From: Streptomyces sp. NK15101
Lineage (GTDB): Bacteria > Actinomycetota > Actinomycetes > Streptomycetales > Streptomycetaceae
DNA length: 64,000 nt
Direction of reading: 5' to 3'
NCBI RefSeq assembly: GCF_020400725.1
Contig: NZ_JAINVG010000025.1
Coordinates: 29,032 to 93,031, forward strand
The notes beneath the pieces were generated by a model, which saw only the letters and a program-made list of their open reading frames with translations, made no database searches and was not told the origin of the DNA. Below, piece after piece: positions 13,811 through 21,990 of this stretch. Within the stretch, counting starts at the first letter, position 1, and each line of letters starts with the position of its first letter. Made by a program: the position numbers and the translations under genes.

Positions 13811-14889
13811 CTCTGCCGCAGCGGCGGCATCGGCACCTGCACCCCGTACGCGGTGGCGCCGGCCCCGGCGCCACCCTCGCAGCCGTCGGGCTCCTGGGTG
13901 CCGAGGCCGCGCGTGGACGGCTTCTCGGCGGCCCAGAACATGTAGCCGAGCAGCCCCGGGGTGGTTCCGGCCCCGTGCGGCGCCGCGTTCCGCACCCAGT
14001 CGCCGGTCTCCTTCTGGAGCGAGTTCGCGAAGTCGGTGCACTCGGGCAGCGGGCTGCGGCCGTACGCGAGGTACAGCCCGGCGGTGAACTTGGCGGGGGC
14101 GAGCGGGGCGACCGGCGGCGAGAACTGGGACTTGCCGTCGATGTGCTCCTGCCAGTTCGCGATGTGCGAGCTCGCGGAGGTGGGCCGGGCGGTCACCATC
14201 GCGTTGGCGTAGTCGAGCACGGGGGCGTCGGTGCGCAGCCAGTCGGCGGTGGCCTTGCGGTTGATGTCGATGAGCCAGCGGTCTCCGGCGGCGGTGTCGA
14301 TGGTGAGCCGCGCGGCCGGGCTCGTACCGGAGGCGTCGTAGGGGTGGACGGACCGGTAGGCGTCGATGAAGGCCTGGAGCCCGGTGAGGTCCGGGTCGGT
14401 GTTCTGCTCGTAGTCGATCTCGATGCCGACGCCGAGGTCGGCGGCGACGGCGGCGGCGTTGAGCCCCAGCCGGCCGGCGTCCTCCGCGAGGGCCGCGTCC
14501 CACTCGTCGGTGTACGTGATCCCGCCGATGGACAGCATCACGCGGATCCCGCGCGAGGTGAAGTACTGGACGATCTCGCGGCTCATGCCGACGGGGACGC
14601 CGTTCGCGGTGGTCGCGTCGGTGGTGCGGTGCAGCAGCTTGAGCGGCTCGACGAAGCTGAGGACGACCAGGTTGACCGAGGGCCGTCCGTCGCCGCGGTC
14701 GATCAGCCAGTGGTTCTTGGCGTCGAACTCGGCGGGGTCGCGGACGGTGGACCAGGTGCAGTAGTCGTCCCCGCAGTGCCAGGCGCCGTAGACCTGCACG
14801 GGTGCGGGCGCGGCGGCTCCGGCGGGCAGGGTGGCGGGGACGAGGAGGGCGAGGAGCATGAGCAGGACCGCGAGGGGTCTGTGACGCAT
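13807..14889 (-). CDS. Secreted GH18 chitinase-like glycosidase
   Basis: 360 residues: a signal peptide (MRHRPLAVLLMLLALLVPATLPAGAAA) followed by one GH18-type barrel. SIGG lies at 120-123. The active-site strand reads GIEIDYE (155-161), keeping the terminal Asp159 and Glu161 of DxxDxDxE, with Val154 and Glu157 where aspartates are usual. GGAGG lies 6 bases before the ATG at 14889. A DasR-like operator lies 47-62 bases upstream of the start, consistent with chitin or GlcNAc control. It could be a chitinase or an endo-beta-N-acetylglucosaminidase; the altered motif may change specificity. Confidence 0.8.
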   Translation of the reverse strand: MRHRPLAVLLMLLALLVPATLPAGAAAPAPVQVYGAWHCGDDYCTWSTVRDPAEFDAKNHWLIDRGDGRPSVNLVVLSFVEPLKLLHRTTDATTANGVPVGMSREIVQYFTSRGIRVMLSIGGITYTDEWDAALAEDAGRLGLNAAAVAADLGVGIEIDYEQNTDPDLTGLQAFIDAYRSVHPYDASGTSPAARLTIDTAAGDRWLIDINRKATADWLRTDAPVLDYANAMVTARPTSASSHIANWQEHIDGKSQFSPPVAPLAPAKFTAGLYLAYGRSPLPECTDFANSLQKETGDWVRNAAPHGAGTTPGLLGYMFWAAEKPSTRGLGTQEPDGCEGGAGAGATAYGVQVPMPPLRQS

Positions 14890-14935
14890 ACGTGCCTCCG
14901 GAGTGCCGTGGTGTGGGGGCGGCGACCGCAGGGTG

Positions 14936-14951
14936 TCAGGTCCAGACCAAG
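14936..14951. promoter_or_regulatory. DasR-like (dre) site upstream of GH18 gene
   Basis: TCAGGTCCAGACCAAG matches the dre core (GGTCnAGACCA) at 11 of 16 positions. Its GGTCCAGACC core resembles the repeat described in Streptomyces chitinase promoters. It sits just upstream of the GH18 start codon. Confidence 0.55.
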
Positions 14952-14980
14952 CCCACAAGAGGGCCTGCCGACGGCATGAC

Positions 14981-15014
14981 AAAGGCCCGGCGGCCGCTCG
15001 CGCGACCACCGGGC
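14981..15014 (-). terminator. Terminator of ssrA
   Basis: On the - strand GGCCCGGTGG pairs with CCGCCGGGCC, with one mismatch, followed by TTT. It starts 20 bases after the tmRNA 3' end. Confidence 0.75.
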
Positions 15015-15033
15015 CCGTGCCCACATGGGATGA

Positions 15034-15425
15034 GTGGAGATGGCGGGAATCGAACCCGCGTCCAACGGTGCAGAATCAGGGCTTCTCCGTGTGCAGTCTG
15101 GTACGAGTTTCTCAGCCCTCCGGATCACCCAGACAAGTCCGGAACGGGCTCAGTCACTGTTTGATTTCCCTCCAACCCCCGTGACCGGGGCTGGAGGTTT
15201 AGATCCCTGAATGACGCCAGGATCCGGGTCGGGACCACCCCCGGGCTGACGCTCCTCACAGAGGCTTCTGCTCGTTACCTAGAATTAGGCAGCGAGGGCG
15301 AAGCGGGAGTTATCGCTCTTGGTGTTGGCGATTATTGGTTGCGACATATGGTTTACGAGATCATTGCCGCTTCCTCGACACGCTTCCCACTGCTTCGACA
15401 TCCGCTGTCGAAACCGATCATCCCC
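15034..15425 (-). ncRNA. ssrA: Transfer-messenger RNA (tmRNA)
   Basis: Rescues ribosomes stalled on broken mRNA and tags the nascent peptide for proteolysis, working with SmpB. The 5' end GGGGATGATCGGTTTCGACA and the 3' end (T-arm GGGTTCGATTCCC, acceptor CATCTCCA) form the tRNA-like domain, GGGGATG pairing with CATCTCC. CCA is not encoded. The tag reading frame is 15288-15329 and encodes ANTKSDNSRFALAA, ending at TAA (15285-15287) with the usual ALAA degron. The 392-nt length is normal. smpB lies directly upstream on the same strand. Confidence 0.95.
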
Positions 15426-15445
15426 ATGTTGTTTTTTCAAAAGAC

Positions 15446-15463
15446 GCACCCTCCGTGGGGTGC
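15446..15463 (-). terminator. Hairpin between smpB and ssrA
   Basis: On the - strand GCACCC pairs with GGGTGC around a short loop and is followed by GTCTTTTG. It probably ends smpB transcription just before the ssrA 5' end, although the ssrA promoter must overlap this stretch. Confidence 0.5.
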
Positions 15464-15527
15464 AGCACCCATGGTACGTGACCGACGGGTGCGGTTGCCA
15501 GCGCATTAACCGCGGAAGGCCGGGGCG

Positions 15528-16067
15528 CTAGGCGCTCTCCGTCGCCCGCTGCCTCCGCCGCGCCGCCGCGATCGCCCGGTTCGTCTCGCGCGTGTCCTGC
15601 TTCTCCCGCAGGGTCTGGCGCTTGTCGTACTCCTTCTTGCCCTTGGCCAGCGCGATCTCGCACTTCACCCGGCCGTTCAGGAAGTACAGCGAGAGGGGCA
15701 CGATCGTGTGACCCGTCTCCTGCGACTTCGACTCCAGCTTGTCGATCTCGGCCCGGTGCAGCAGCAGCTTCCGCTTCCGCTTCGCGTGGTGGTTGGTCCA
15801 GCTGCCCTGCATGTACTCGGGCACGTGGATGTTGTGCAGCCACGCCTCGTGGCCGTCGATCTGGACGAAGCCGTCGACCAGCGAGGCCCGCCCCATGCGC
15901 AGCGACTTCACCTCGGTGCCCATGAGCACCACACCGCACTCGTAGGTGTCGATGATGTGGTAGTCGTGCCGCGCCTTCTTGTTCTGCGCGATGAGCTTGC
16001 GCTCAGGCGCCTTGTCCGATGCCTTCTTCGCAGGCTTGCCCTGCACGTTCACGAGTCCCTTTGCCAT
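15528..16067 (-). CDS. smpB: tmRNA-binding protein SmpB
   Basis: Binds the tRNA-like end of tmRNA and places it in the A site of stalled ribosomes. The 179 residues hold the SmpB OB-fold: IAQNKKARHDYHIIDTYECGVVLMGTEVKSLR, the HNIHVPEY segment and PLSLYFLNGRVKCEIALAKGKK. The basic C-terminal tail (KRQTLREKQDTRETNR) enters the decoding centre. A Lys-rich N-terminal extension of ~25 residues is usual in actinomycetes. It is immediately upstream of ssrA in the same direction and downstream of the S41 protease gene (18-base gap). Confidence 0.96.
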   Translation of the reverse strand: MAKGLVNVQGKPAKKASDKAPERKLIAQNKKARHDYHIIDTYECGVVLMGTEVKSLRMGRASLVDGFVQIDGHEAWLHNIHVPEYMQGSWTNHHAKRKRKLLLHRAEIDKLESKSQETGHTIVPLSLYFLNGRVKCEIALAKGKKEYDKRQTLREKQDTRETNRAIAAARRRQRATESA

Positions 16068-16085
16068 AGTGCGGCCATTTTCGCA

Positions 16086-17273
16086 CTACGAGCCCCCTCC
16101 GAGGCCACTCAATACCGTTCTCGCCCGCACCTCGGCCCCCTCCTCCGCCGCCAGGTCCGGAGTGATGCCGCGGCCGTCGACGGCGTGCCCGGCGGGGGTG
16201 CGGTAGTGGCCGACGGTCAGCTCGGCGACGGAGCCGTCGGGCAGCGTGCTCGGCATCTGGACCGACCCCTTGCCGAAGGTCCGCGAACCGACGGTCACCG
16301 CCCGGCCCCGGTCCTGCAGCGCCCCGGTGAGCAGCTCGGCCGCGCTCATCGTGCCCCCGTCGATCAGCGCCACCAGGGGCCTGCCGGTGTCGCCGCCGCC
16401 CTCCGCGTACACGGCCCGCTGCTCGCCCTCCACGTCGTACGTGGCGACGAGCCCGCCGTCGAGGAAGGCGGAGGCGGCGACGGCGGCCTCCGTGACCAGG
16501 CCGCCCGAGTTGCCGCGCAGGTCCAGGAGGACCCCGGCGCCGGCCGGGGCGGCCCGCACCGCGTCCCGCACGCGCGTGCCCGCGCCCTTGGTGAAGGCGG
16601 CGACCCGGATCAGTACGGCTCCGTCGTCGAGGCGGCGGACGGTGACCGGGTCCGTCGCGAGCCGGGCCCGGCGCAGGGTCTGCGTCCAGGCGGCCCGACC
16701 GCGCTCGACCCGCAGGACGACGGCCGAGCCGGGAACGCCGTCACCGCGCAGCAGGGAGACCACCTCGGAGACGGAGAGCCCGTCGACCGGGCGCCCGTCG
16801 ACGGAGACGAGCCGGTCGTCGACCCGCAGCCCGGCCCGGTCGGCGGGACCGCCGGCCCGGACCCGGGTCACCCGCACCCCGCTCGCCCCGGACCGCCCGG
16901 CGGAGAGGCCGACCCCCGTGTAGGCGCCGTCGAGGGCCTGCTCGAACTCGGCGTACTCCTTCTTGTCGTACACCGCGCCCCAGCGGTCCCCGCTGCGGCT
17001 GACGAACTCCTCGGCGGCCTTCTTGCCCGACTTCCCGTCCGCCATGGCCGCGGCGGCGGCCCGCGCGAGAGCGGCCCTGTCGACGGTCGCGCCGCCCGCG
17101 GCCGGCCCCCCGTCCCCACCGGACGCACCCGCCGCCTTCACCGCGGGCTCCTGCCGGGGCAGCGAGCCGGTGGCGGCCGCGGTGGCGAGGACGCCGGCGA
17201 AGACCAACGTCAGAACGGCCCCACGGAGCACTCCGCGGGGCCGGATACAGAGTTCGTCGGTGCCGGCCGGCAT
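16086..17273 (-). CDS. S41-family C-terminal processing peptidase with PDZ domain
   Basis: Membrane-anchored serine protease of the CtpA/Tsp family acting outside the membrane. An uncleaved signal anchor lies at ~14-40 (GVLRGAVLTLVFAGVLATAAATG), then an Ala/Gly linker. A PDZ domain spans ~117-202 and the protease core follows with LLDLRGNSGGLV. The Ser-Lys dyad is Ser310 (DGGTMSAAEL) and Lys335 (SRTFGKGSVQ). ATG at 17273 is chosen over a GTG three codons upstream. It lies between ftsX and smpB in one direction, so it may be cotranscribed with them and act during septal wall remodelling. Confidence 0.88.
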   Translation of the reverse strand: MPAGTDELCIRPRGVLRGAVLTLVFAGVLATAAATGSLPRQEPAVKAAGASGGDGGPAAGGATVDRAALARAAAAAMADGKSGKKAAEEFVSRSGDRWGAVYDKKEYAEFEQALDGAYTGVGLSAGRSGASGVRVTRVRAGGPADRAGLRVDDRLVSVDGRPVDGLSVSEVVSLLRGDGVPGSAVVLRVERGRAAWTQTLRRARLATDPVTVRRLDDGAVLIRVAAFTKGAGTRVRDAVRAAPAGAGVLLDLRGNSGGLVTEAAVAASAFLDGGLVATYDVEGEQRAVYAEGGGDTGRPLVALIDGGTMSAAELLTGALQDRGRAVTVGSRTFGKGSVQMPSTLPDGSVAELTVGHYRTPAGHAVDGRGITPDLAAEEGAEVRARTVLSGLGGGS

Positions 17274-17351
17274 GTCGCCCACTCTAGGACAAGGCGATGG
17301 CGCCGCACGGGCTTTGGCCGTACGACGCCATCCACCGTCAGGGGTGACTTC

Positions 17352-18269
17352 TCACACCTTGAGGTACTTGCGCAGCGCGATGAACGCGGCCACGGCGGGC
17401 ATCAGGAGCCCGATGGCGATCACCAGCGGCAGCTTGGCGAGAACGGCGTCCCAGCCGATGAAGTTGACGAGCTGCATCTTCTCGGCGAGCGCGATGCCGT
17501 GGTCGATCAGGAAGTACCGGCCGACGAGCAGCAGCACGCAGGCGACGGCACCGCCGAGGAGTCCGGCGAAGGCGGCCTCCATGATGAACGGCATCTGGAT
17601 GTAGAAGCTGGACGCGCCGACGAGCCGCATGATGCCGGTCTCGCGGCGGCGGCTGAAGGCCGAGACGCGGACCGTGTTGACGATCAGCATCAGCGCGATG
17701 ACCAGCATCAGGCCCATGACGCCGAGGGCGGCGATGTTCATGCCGTTCATCAGGTCGAAGAGGTTCTGCAGGATGTTCCGCTGGTCCTGGACCGACTCGA
17801 CGCCGTCCCGGCCGGCGAAGGCCGTGGCGACGACCTTGTACTTCTCCGGGTCCTTGAGCTTGACCCGGAACGACTCCTGCATCTGGTCCGGCGTCACCAC
17901 GGAGGCGATGGCGGTGTCGCCGTACTGCTCCTTGTAGTGCTTGAACGCCTCGTCGGCCGACTCGTGCTGGACGGACTCGACGATGTCCATCTTCTTCAGG
18001 TCGGCCTCGATCTGCTCCTTCTGCTGGCCGGTGACCGCGCCCTTGGCGCACTTGGCCGCCGTGGCCGCGTCCGCCTTGTTGCAGAGGAAGATGGAGACGT
18101 TGACCTTGTCGTACCAGTAGTCCTTCATCGTGCTGACCTGCTCGCGCATGAGCAGCGCGCCGCCGAAGAGGGCGAGCGAGAGGGCCACGGAGACGATGAC
18201 GGCGAAGGTCATCGTGAGATTGCGCCGGAGACCGACACCGATCTCGGAGAGCACGAACTGAGCGCGCAT
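17352..18269 (-). CDS. ftsX: Cell division protein FtsX
   Basis: Membrane partner of the FtsE ATPase; in other bacteria FtsEX activates peptidoglycan hydrolases at the septum. The 305 residues have one N-terminal TM helix (TMTFAVIVSVALSLALFGG) and an extracytoplasmic domain of ~140 residues with two cysteines (IFLCNKADAATAAKCAKG). Three C-terminal TM helices carry the MacB/FtsX motif RRRETGIMRLVGAS. GGGGGAACC precedes the ATG. The gap to ftsE is 21 bases, so the two are translated from one message. Confidence 0.94.
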   Translation of the reverse strand: MRAQFVLSEIGVGLRRNLTMTFAVIVSVALSLALFGGALLMREQVSTMKDYWYDKVNVSIFLCNKADAATAAKCAKGAVTGQQKEQIEADLKKMDIVESVQHESADEAFKHYKEQYGDTAIASVVTPDQMQESFRVKLKDPEKYKVVATAFAGRDGVESVQDQRNILQNLFDLMNGMNIAALGVMGLMLVIALMLIVNTVRVSAFSRRRETGIMRLVGASSFYIQMPFIMEAAFAGLLGGAVACVLLLVGRYFLIDHGIALAEKMQLVNFIGWDAVLAKLPLVIAIGLLMPAVAAFIALRKYLKV

Positions 18270-18290
18270 GGTGTTCTGGTTCCCCCGCCG

Positions 18291-18980
18291 TCAGTGCTGG
18301 TATCCGTAGACGCCGCGCGCCTGGTCGCGGACGAGACGGCCCTTTTCGAGCTCGATGACGCGCTTGCGCATCTGGTCGACGATGTTCTGGTCGTGGGTCG
18401 CCATGACGACGGTGGTCCCTGTCCTGTTGATCCGGTCGAGCAGCTTCATGATGCCGACGGAGGTCTGCGGGTCGAGGTTGCCGGTGGGCTCGTCGGCGAT
18501 CAGCAGCATCGGCCGGTTGACGAAGGCCCGGGCGATGGCGACGCGCTGCTGCTCACCACCGGAGAGCTCGCCCGGCATCCGGTCCTCCTTGCCGCCGAGT
18601 CCGACCAGGTCGAGCACCTGCGGCACGGCCTTGCGGATCTCGCCGCGCGGCTTGCCGATGACCTCCTGGGCGAAGGCCACGTTCTCGGCGACGGTCTTGT
18701 TGGGCAGCAGGCGGAAGTCCTGGAAGACGGTGCCGAGTTGACGCCGCATCTGCGGCACCTTCCAGTTGGAGAGCCGGGCCAGGTCCTTGCCGAGGACGTG
18801 CACCTGGCCCTGGCTGGCACGCTCCTCGCGCAGGAGCAGTCGCAGGAAAGTCGACTTTCCGGAGCCGGAGGAACCGACGAGGAAGACGAACTCGCCCTTC
18901 TCGATCTCCAGGGAGACGTCCCGGAGCGCGGGGCGGCTCTGCTTCGGATAGGACTTGGAGACGTTGTCGAATCGGATCAC
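18291..18980 (-). CDS. ftsE: Cell division ATP-binding protein FtsE
   Basis: ABC-type ATPase that drives FtsX. The 229-residue single nucleotide-binding domain shows Walker A GSSGSGKST (36-44), signature LSGGEQQRVAIARA, Walker B LLIADEPTGNLD and the H-loop in VVMATHDQ. The length and EPTGNLDP sequence are typical of FtsE. GTG start; the ribosome binding site is weak. It is first in the ftsE-ftsX pair, and the divergent neighbour is a small zinc-ribbon protein gene. Confidence 0.94.
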   Translation of the reverse strand: MIRFDNVSKSYPKQSRPALRDVSLEIEKGEFVFLVGSSGSGKSTFLRLLLREERASQGQVHVLGKDLARLSNWKVPQMRRQLGTVFQDFRLLPNKTVAENVAFAQEVIGKPRGEIRKAVPQVLDLVGLGGKEDRMPGELSGGEQQRVAIARAFVNRPMLLIADEPTGNLDPQTSVGIMKLLDRINRTGTTVVMATHDQNIVDQMRKRVIELEKGRLVRDQARGVYGYQH

Positions 18981-19213
18981 GGATGCACCACGGTCGGCCG
19001 GGAGTAGGTGTGCGTGACCTTACGCGACCTGGGATGGCCCGCGCAGTCGCGGTCCTGGCTTGCGCCTTTTATCCTTTTTGCCCCTTCGGGTGGAAGCCGG
19101 GCAATCCGGCGGGGCGCGCCGAAACGCCGCGGAGCTGGCACAGTGGTAGGGGAACGTCCGGACCCCCTCGGGCGTTGTCCCGGTGTGTACCCAGTGCGGG
19201 AGGAGGAGAGCGC

Positions 19214-19396
19214 ATGACCTACGACCGACTGGTGTGCGCCAACTGCGCGGCCCCGGTCGCCGAGGGCCGCTGTCCCGTCTGCCGCGCGAACCGGGAGCGC
19301 CTGACCCCTCAGGGACTGTCCCCCGCGATGCTGCTGACGTTGGCGATCGCCCTGCTCGCGGCGATCGCGCTGCTCGCGGCCGTCCAGACGGTGTAG
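19214..19396 (+). CDS. Small zinc-ribbon membrane protein
   Basis: 60-residue protein of unknown function. Two CxxC pairs (CANCAAP at 8-11 and CPVC at 20-23) form a zinc ribbon. They are followed by one C-terminal TM helix (LSPAMLLTLAIALLAAIALLAAV). The start is decided by the strong GGAGGAG just upstream of the ATG; longer in-frame starts lack one. The ribbon should face the cytoplasm if the tail helix spans the membrane. It is divergent from ftsE and ends in a strong hairpin. Confidence 0.75.
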   Translation: MTYDRLVCANCAAPVAEGRCPVCRANRERLTPQGLSPAMLLTLAIALLAAIALLAAVQTV

Positions 19397-19415
19397 ACCC
19401 GAGCCGGATGCACGA

Positions 19416-19450
19416 GAAGGGCCGGGGAGCGGTTCGCTCCCCGGCCCTTC
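19416..19450. terminator. Bidirectional terminator
   Basis: 16-bp perfect stem GAAGGGCCGGGGAGCG / CGCTCCCCGGCCCTTC with a 3-base loop. It lies between the zinc-ribbon gene and the convergent surface-protein gene. Confidence 0.85.
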
Positions 19451-19479
19451 GTCGTGCGTCACGCGTCCGGGCGGATGCC

Positions 19480-20472
19480 TCAGACGGCGGCGCGGCCACC
19501 GCCGACGAGACGCGGCAGCATGCGGAAGCCGATGCCGCCGGCGATCATGGTCGCGGCACCGATGACCAGGAACGAGGTCTCGGCCGCACCGGTCTCGGCG
19601 AGCTCCTCCTTGGCCTCACCCTGCTGCACCGGCTGCGAGCCGCCCTGGTTGGGGTCGGTGTTGTTCGGGGTGTCCACGCACTCGGCGCCGTCGAGGTCGA
19701 CGGTGCAGGTGCCGGCGCCACCGTCGGTGGACGAACCGCCACCGGTGGTGGAGGTGGAGCCGCCGCTGGTGGAGGACGAACCGCCGTCGGTGGACGAGCC
19801 GCCGGTCACGGTGGAGGAACCACCGTTGGACGACGAACCACCGTTGGAGGACGAACCACCGTTGGACGACGAACCACCATCGGCGGCGGCACCACCGTCG
19901 GCGGCCGCACCGCCGTCAGCGGCAGCGCCACCGTCGGCAGCGGCACCACCGTCGGCAGCAGCACCGCCGTCAGCGGCAGCGCCACCGTCGGCAGCGGCAC
20001 CACCGTCGGCAGCAGCACCGCCGTCAGCGGCCGCACCACCATCGGCAGCGGCACCGCCGTCAGCGGCCGCACCACCATCGGCAGCAGCGCCACCGTCAGC
20101 GGCAGCGCCACCATCGGCAGCAGCGCCACCGTCAGCGGCCGCACCACCATCGGCAGCGGCACCACCGTCAGCGGCCGCACCACCATCGGCAGCGGCACCG
20201 CCATCGGCGGCCGCACCACCATCGGCAGCAGCGCCACCATCGGCGGCCGCACCACCATCAGCAGCGGCACCGCCGGCGATGCCGCCGCCGATGATGCCGT
20301 TGCCCTCTTCCTCGCCTTCCTGGATGCCGATGCTCACGTCCAGGGTCTGGCCGGAGTCGGTTCCGAACCCGCCGACGGCCTGCGCGGCACCGGCCGCGGT
20401 CAGGGACGCACCGGCGACGATCACGGCACTGGCCGCGACCCGCACCAGGCGGACTCGCGTCTTGTTGGTCAT
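19480..20472 (-). CDS. Sortase-anchored low-complexity surface protein with LAETG motif
   Basis: 330 residues. The N-terminal signal peptide (RLVRVAASAVIVAGASLTAAGAAQA) precedes a short acidic segment and 22 identical AAADGG hexapeptides. Then come three SSSNGG units, a Ser/Thr/Gly linker, a Cys pair (GTCTVDLDGAECVD) and the wall-sorting signal: LAETG, a hydrophobic helix (FLVIGAATMIAGGIGF) and a basic tail. LAxTG is the motif of class E sortases in Streptomyces, so the protein is probably linked to peptidoglycan. Function unknown; the repeat probably acts as a flexible spacer. A divergent zinc-ribbon protein and prfB flank it; no sortase gene is nearby. Confidence 0.82.
   Translation of the reverse strand: MTNKTRVRLVRVAASAVIVAGASLTAAGAAQAVGGFGTDSGQTLDVSIGIQEGEEEGNGIIGGGIAGGAAADGGAAADGGAAADGGAAADGGAAADGGAAADGGAAADGGAAADGGAAADGGAAADGGAAADGGAAADGGAAADGGAAADGGAAADGGAAADGGAAADGGAAADGGAAADGGAAADGGAAADGGAAADGGSSSNGGSSSNGGSSSNGGSSTVTGGSSTDGGSSSTSGGSTSTTGGGSSTDGGAGTCTVDLDGAECVDTPNNTDPNQGGSQPVQQGEAKEELAETGAAETSFLVIGAATMIAGGIGFRMLPRLVGGGRAAV
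19819..20268 (-). repeat. 18-bp tandem repeat inside surface-protein gene
   Basis: Twenty-two in-frame 18-bp units (19873-20268) encode AAADGG without a single amino-acid change. Three units (19819-19872) encode SSSNGG. The DNA units differ only at synonymous positions. Confidence 0.95.
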
Positions 20473-20599
20473 CTGGCTGCTACCCCCAGTAGCTCATCTC
20501 GTCATGGGGCAGCGCTCGGGCCCCGCGCAGCAGGGGCGGTGTCACCACTGGACCGGCCCCCGTTCACACGCGTCCCAGAAAAGCGCATGCCAGTACGCC

Positions 20600-20628
20600 A
20601 CCCTTCCGAGTTTCCGATGAAGCGTCAA
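20600..20628 (-). promoter_or_regulatory. Candidate promoter of the LAETG surface protein
   Basis: On the - strand TTGACG (20628-20623) is followed after 17 bases by AAGGGT (20605-20600). The spacing is ideal for the housekeeping sigma factor and the -10 is moderate. Confidence 0.4.
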
Positions 20629-20804
20629 GGTCGTTGCGCGTGCGATGCCCGAAAGATCACCAGGTGACCGACATGCGACGATGCAACTGTGACGTAAACC
20701 CTGAACTCCGGGCCCGGCGAAGGCAGTTCCCTTGTCGACAAAGCTCCCCGACGGCCGTGCCGCCGCTTGCGTCAGCGAATACGCGGGGGGCCGCGGAACG
20801 GCAC

Positions 20805-20836
20805 CGGGCCCCGCACCGAGAGGTGCGGGGCCCGGA
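20805..20836 (-). terminator. Terminator of prfB
   Basis: Perfect 14-bp stem CCGGGCCCCGCACC / GGTGCGGGGCCCGG with a GAGA loop, 18 bases after the prfB stop codon. Confidence 0.85.
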
Positions 20837-20853
20837 CGGGTACCACGGAGAAG

Positions 20854-21957
20854 TTACTTGTCCTGCTGCTTGCGCCAGCGGATGCCGGCCTCCAGGAAGC
20901 CGTCGATCTCGCCGTCCAGGACGGACTGCGGGTTGCCGACCTCGAACTCCGTTCGGAGGTCCTTGACCATCTGGTACGGGTGCAGCACGTACGAACGCAT
21001 CTGGTTGCCCCAGGAGCTGCCGCTGTCCTTGAGGGCGTCCATCTTGGCGCGCTCCTCCTGGCGCTGGCGCTCCAGGAGCTTGGCCTGGAGGACGTTCATG
21101 GCGCTCGCCTTGTTCTGGATCTGGGAGCGCTCGTTCTGGCAGGAGACGACGATGCCGGTCGGGAGGTGCGTGATGCGCACGGCCGAGTCGGTCGTGTTGA
21201 CGCCCTGGCCGCCGGGGCCCGAGGCGCGGTACACGTCGACGCGCAGGTCCGACTCCTCGATCTCCACGTGGTCCGAGGACTCGACGACCGGGAGGACCTC
21301 GACGCCGGCGAAGGAGGTCTGGCGGCGGCCCTGGTTGTCGAAGGGCGAGATGCGGACGAGCCGGTGGGTGCCCTGCTCGACGGAGAGCGTGCCGTAGGCG
21401 TACGGGGCCTTGACCACGAAGGTGGTGGACTTGATGCCCGCCTCTTCCGCGTACGAGGTCTCGTAGATCTCCGTCGAATAGCCGTGGCGCTCCGCCCAGC
21501 GCAGGTACATGCGCTGGAGGCGCTCGGCGAAGTCGGAGGCGTCGACGCCGCCGGCCTCGGCCCGGATGTTCACCAGGGCCTCGCGCTCGTCGTACTCGCC
21601 GGAGAGGAGGGTGCGGACCTCCATCTCGTCGAGGGCCTTGCGGACGGAGCCCAGCTCCGCCTCGGCCTCGGCGAGGGTGTCCGGGTCGTCCATCTCCTCG
21701 GCGAGCTCGAAGAGCACCGCCAGGTCGTCGATCCGGCCGCGCAGGGTCTCGGCCTTGCGGACCTCGGCCTGGAGGTGCGAAAGCTTGCTCGTGATCTTCT
21801 GCGCCGCCTCCGGGTCGTCCCACAGGGACGGGGCCGCGGCCTGCTCTTCGAGCACGGCGATGTCGGCCCTCAGCTTCTCGAGGTCCAGGACGGCCTCGAT
21901 CGACCCCATGGTCGAGGAGAGGGACTTCAGCTCTTCGGATACATCGACGACTGCCAC
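20854..21957 (-). CDS. prfB: Peptide chain release factor 2
   Basis: Recognises UGA and UAA stop codons and triggers peptide release. The 367 residues include the N-terminal coiled-coil domain, the stop-codon tripeptide SPF (204-206) and the catalytic GGQ (249-251, SGPGGQGVNTTDSAV). One uninterrupted frame encodes it, so there is no programmed +1 frameshift of the E. coli type. The GTG start has only a weak ribosome binding site, and a 20-bp palindrome lies 13 bases upstream. Confidence 0.95.
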   Translation of the reverse strand: MAVVDVSEELKSLSSTMGSIEAVLDLEKLRADIAVLEEQAAAPSLWDDPEAAQKITSKLSHLQAEVRKAETLRGRIDDLAVLFELAEEMDDPDTLAEAEAELGSVRKALDEMEVRTLLSGEYDEREALVNIRAEAGGVDASDFAERLQRMYLRWAERHGYSTEIYETSYAEEAGIKSTTFVVKAPYAYGTLSVEQGTHRLVRISPFDNQGRRQTSFAGVEVLPVVESSDHVEIEESDLRVDVYRASGPGGQGVNTTDSAVRITHLPTGIVVSCQNERSQIQNKASAMNVLQAKLLERQRQEERAKMDALKDSGSSWGNQMRSYVLHPYQMVKDLRTEFEVGNPQSVLDGEIDGFLEAGIRWRKQQDK

Positions 21958-21970
21958 GCGTCCAGCGTAA

Positions 21971-21990
21971 CGGCTCCGGGCCCGGAGCCG
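21971..21990. promoter_or_regulatory. 20-bp perfect palindrome just upstream of prfB
   Basis: CGGCTCCGGGCCCGGAGCCG ends 13 bases before the prfB start codon. It could end upstream transcription or fold in the prfB leader. Confidence 0.35.

Larger units (their letters stand above)
20473..20853. other. Intergenic region between surface-protein gene and prfB
   Basis: 381 bases: a candidate promoter for the surface-protein gene (20600-20628), its ~120-nt leader, and the prfB terminator (20805-20836). No coding sequence is supported. Confidence 0.6.

Noticed and set aside
15708..19007. Very long + strand open frame opposite smpB, ctp, ftsX and ftsE
   Set aside because: High-GC antisense shadow with low-complexity Ala/Gly/Asp/Val-rich translation; the - strand holds four well-known genes.
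19873..20268. CRISPR-like regularly repeated array
   Set aside because: Units are contiguous 18-bp in-frame codons without spacers; it is a coding tandem repeat.
20854..21957. Programmed frameshift in prfB
   Set aside because: One continuous frame spans the whole protein.
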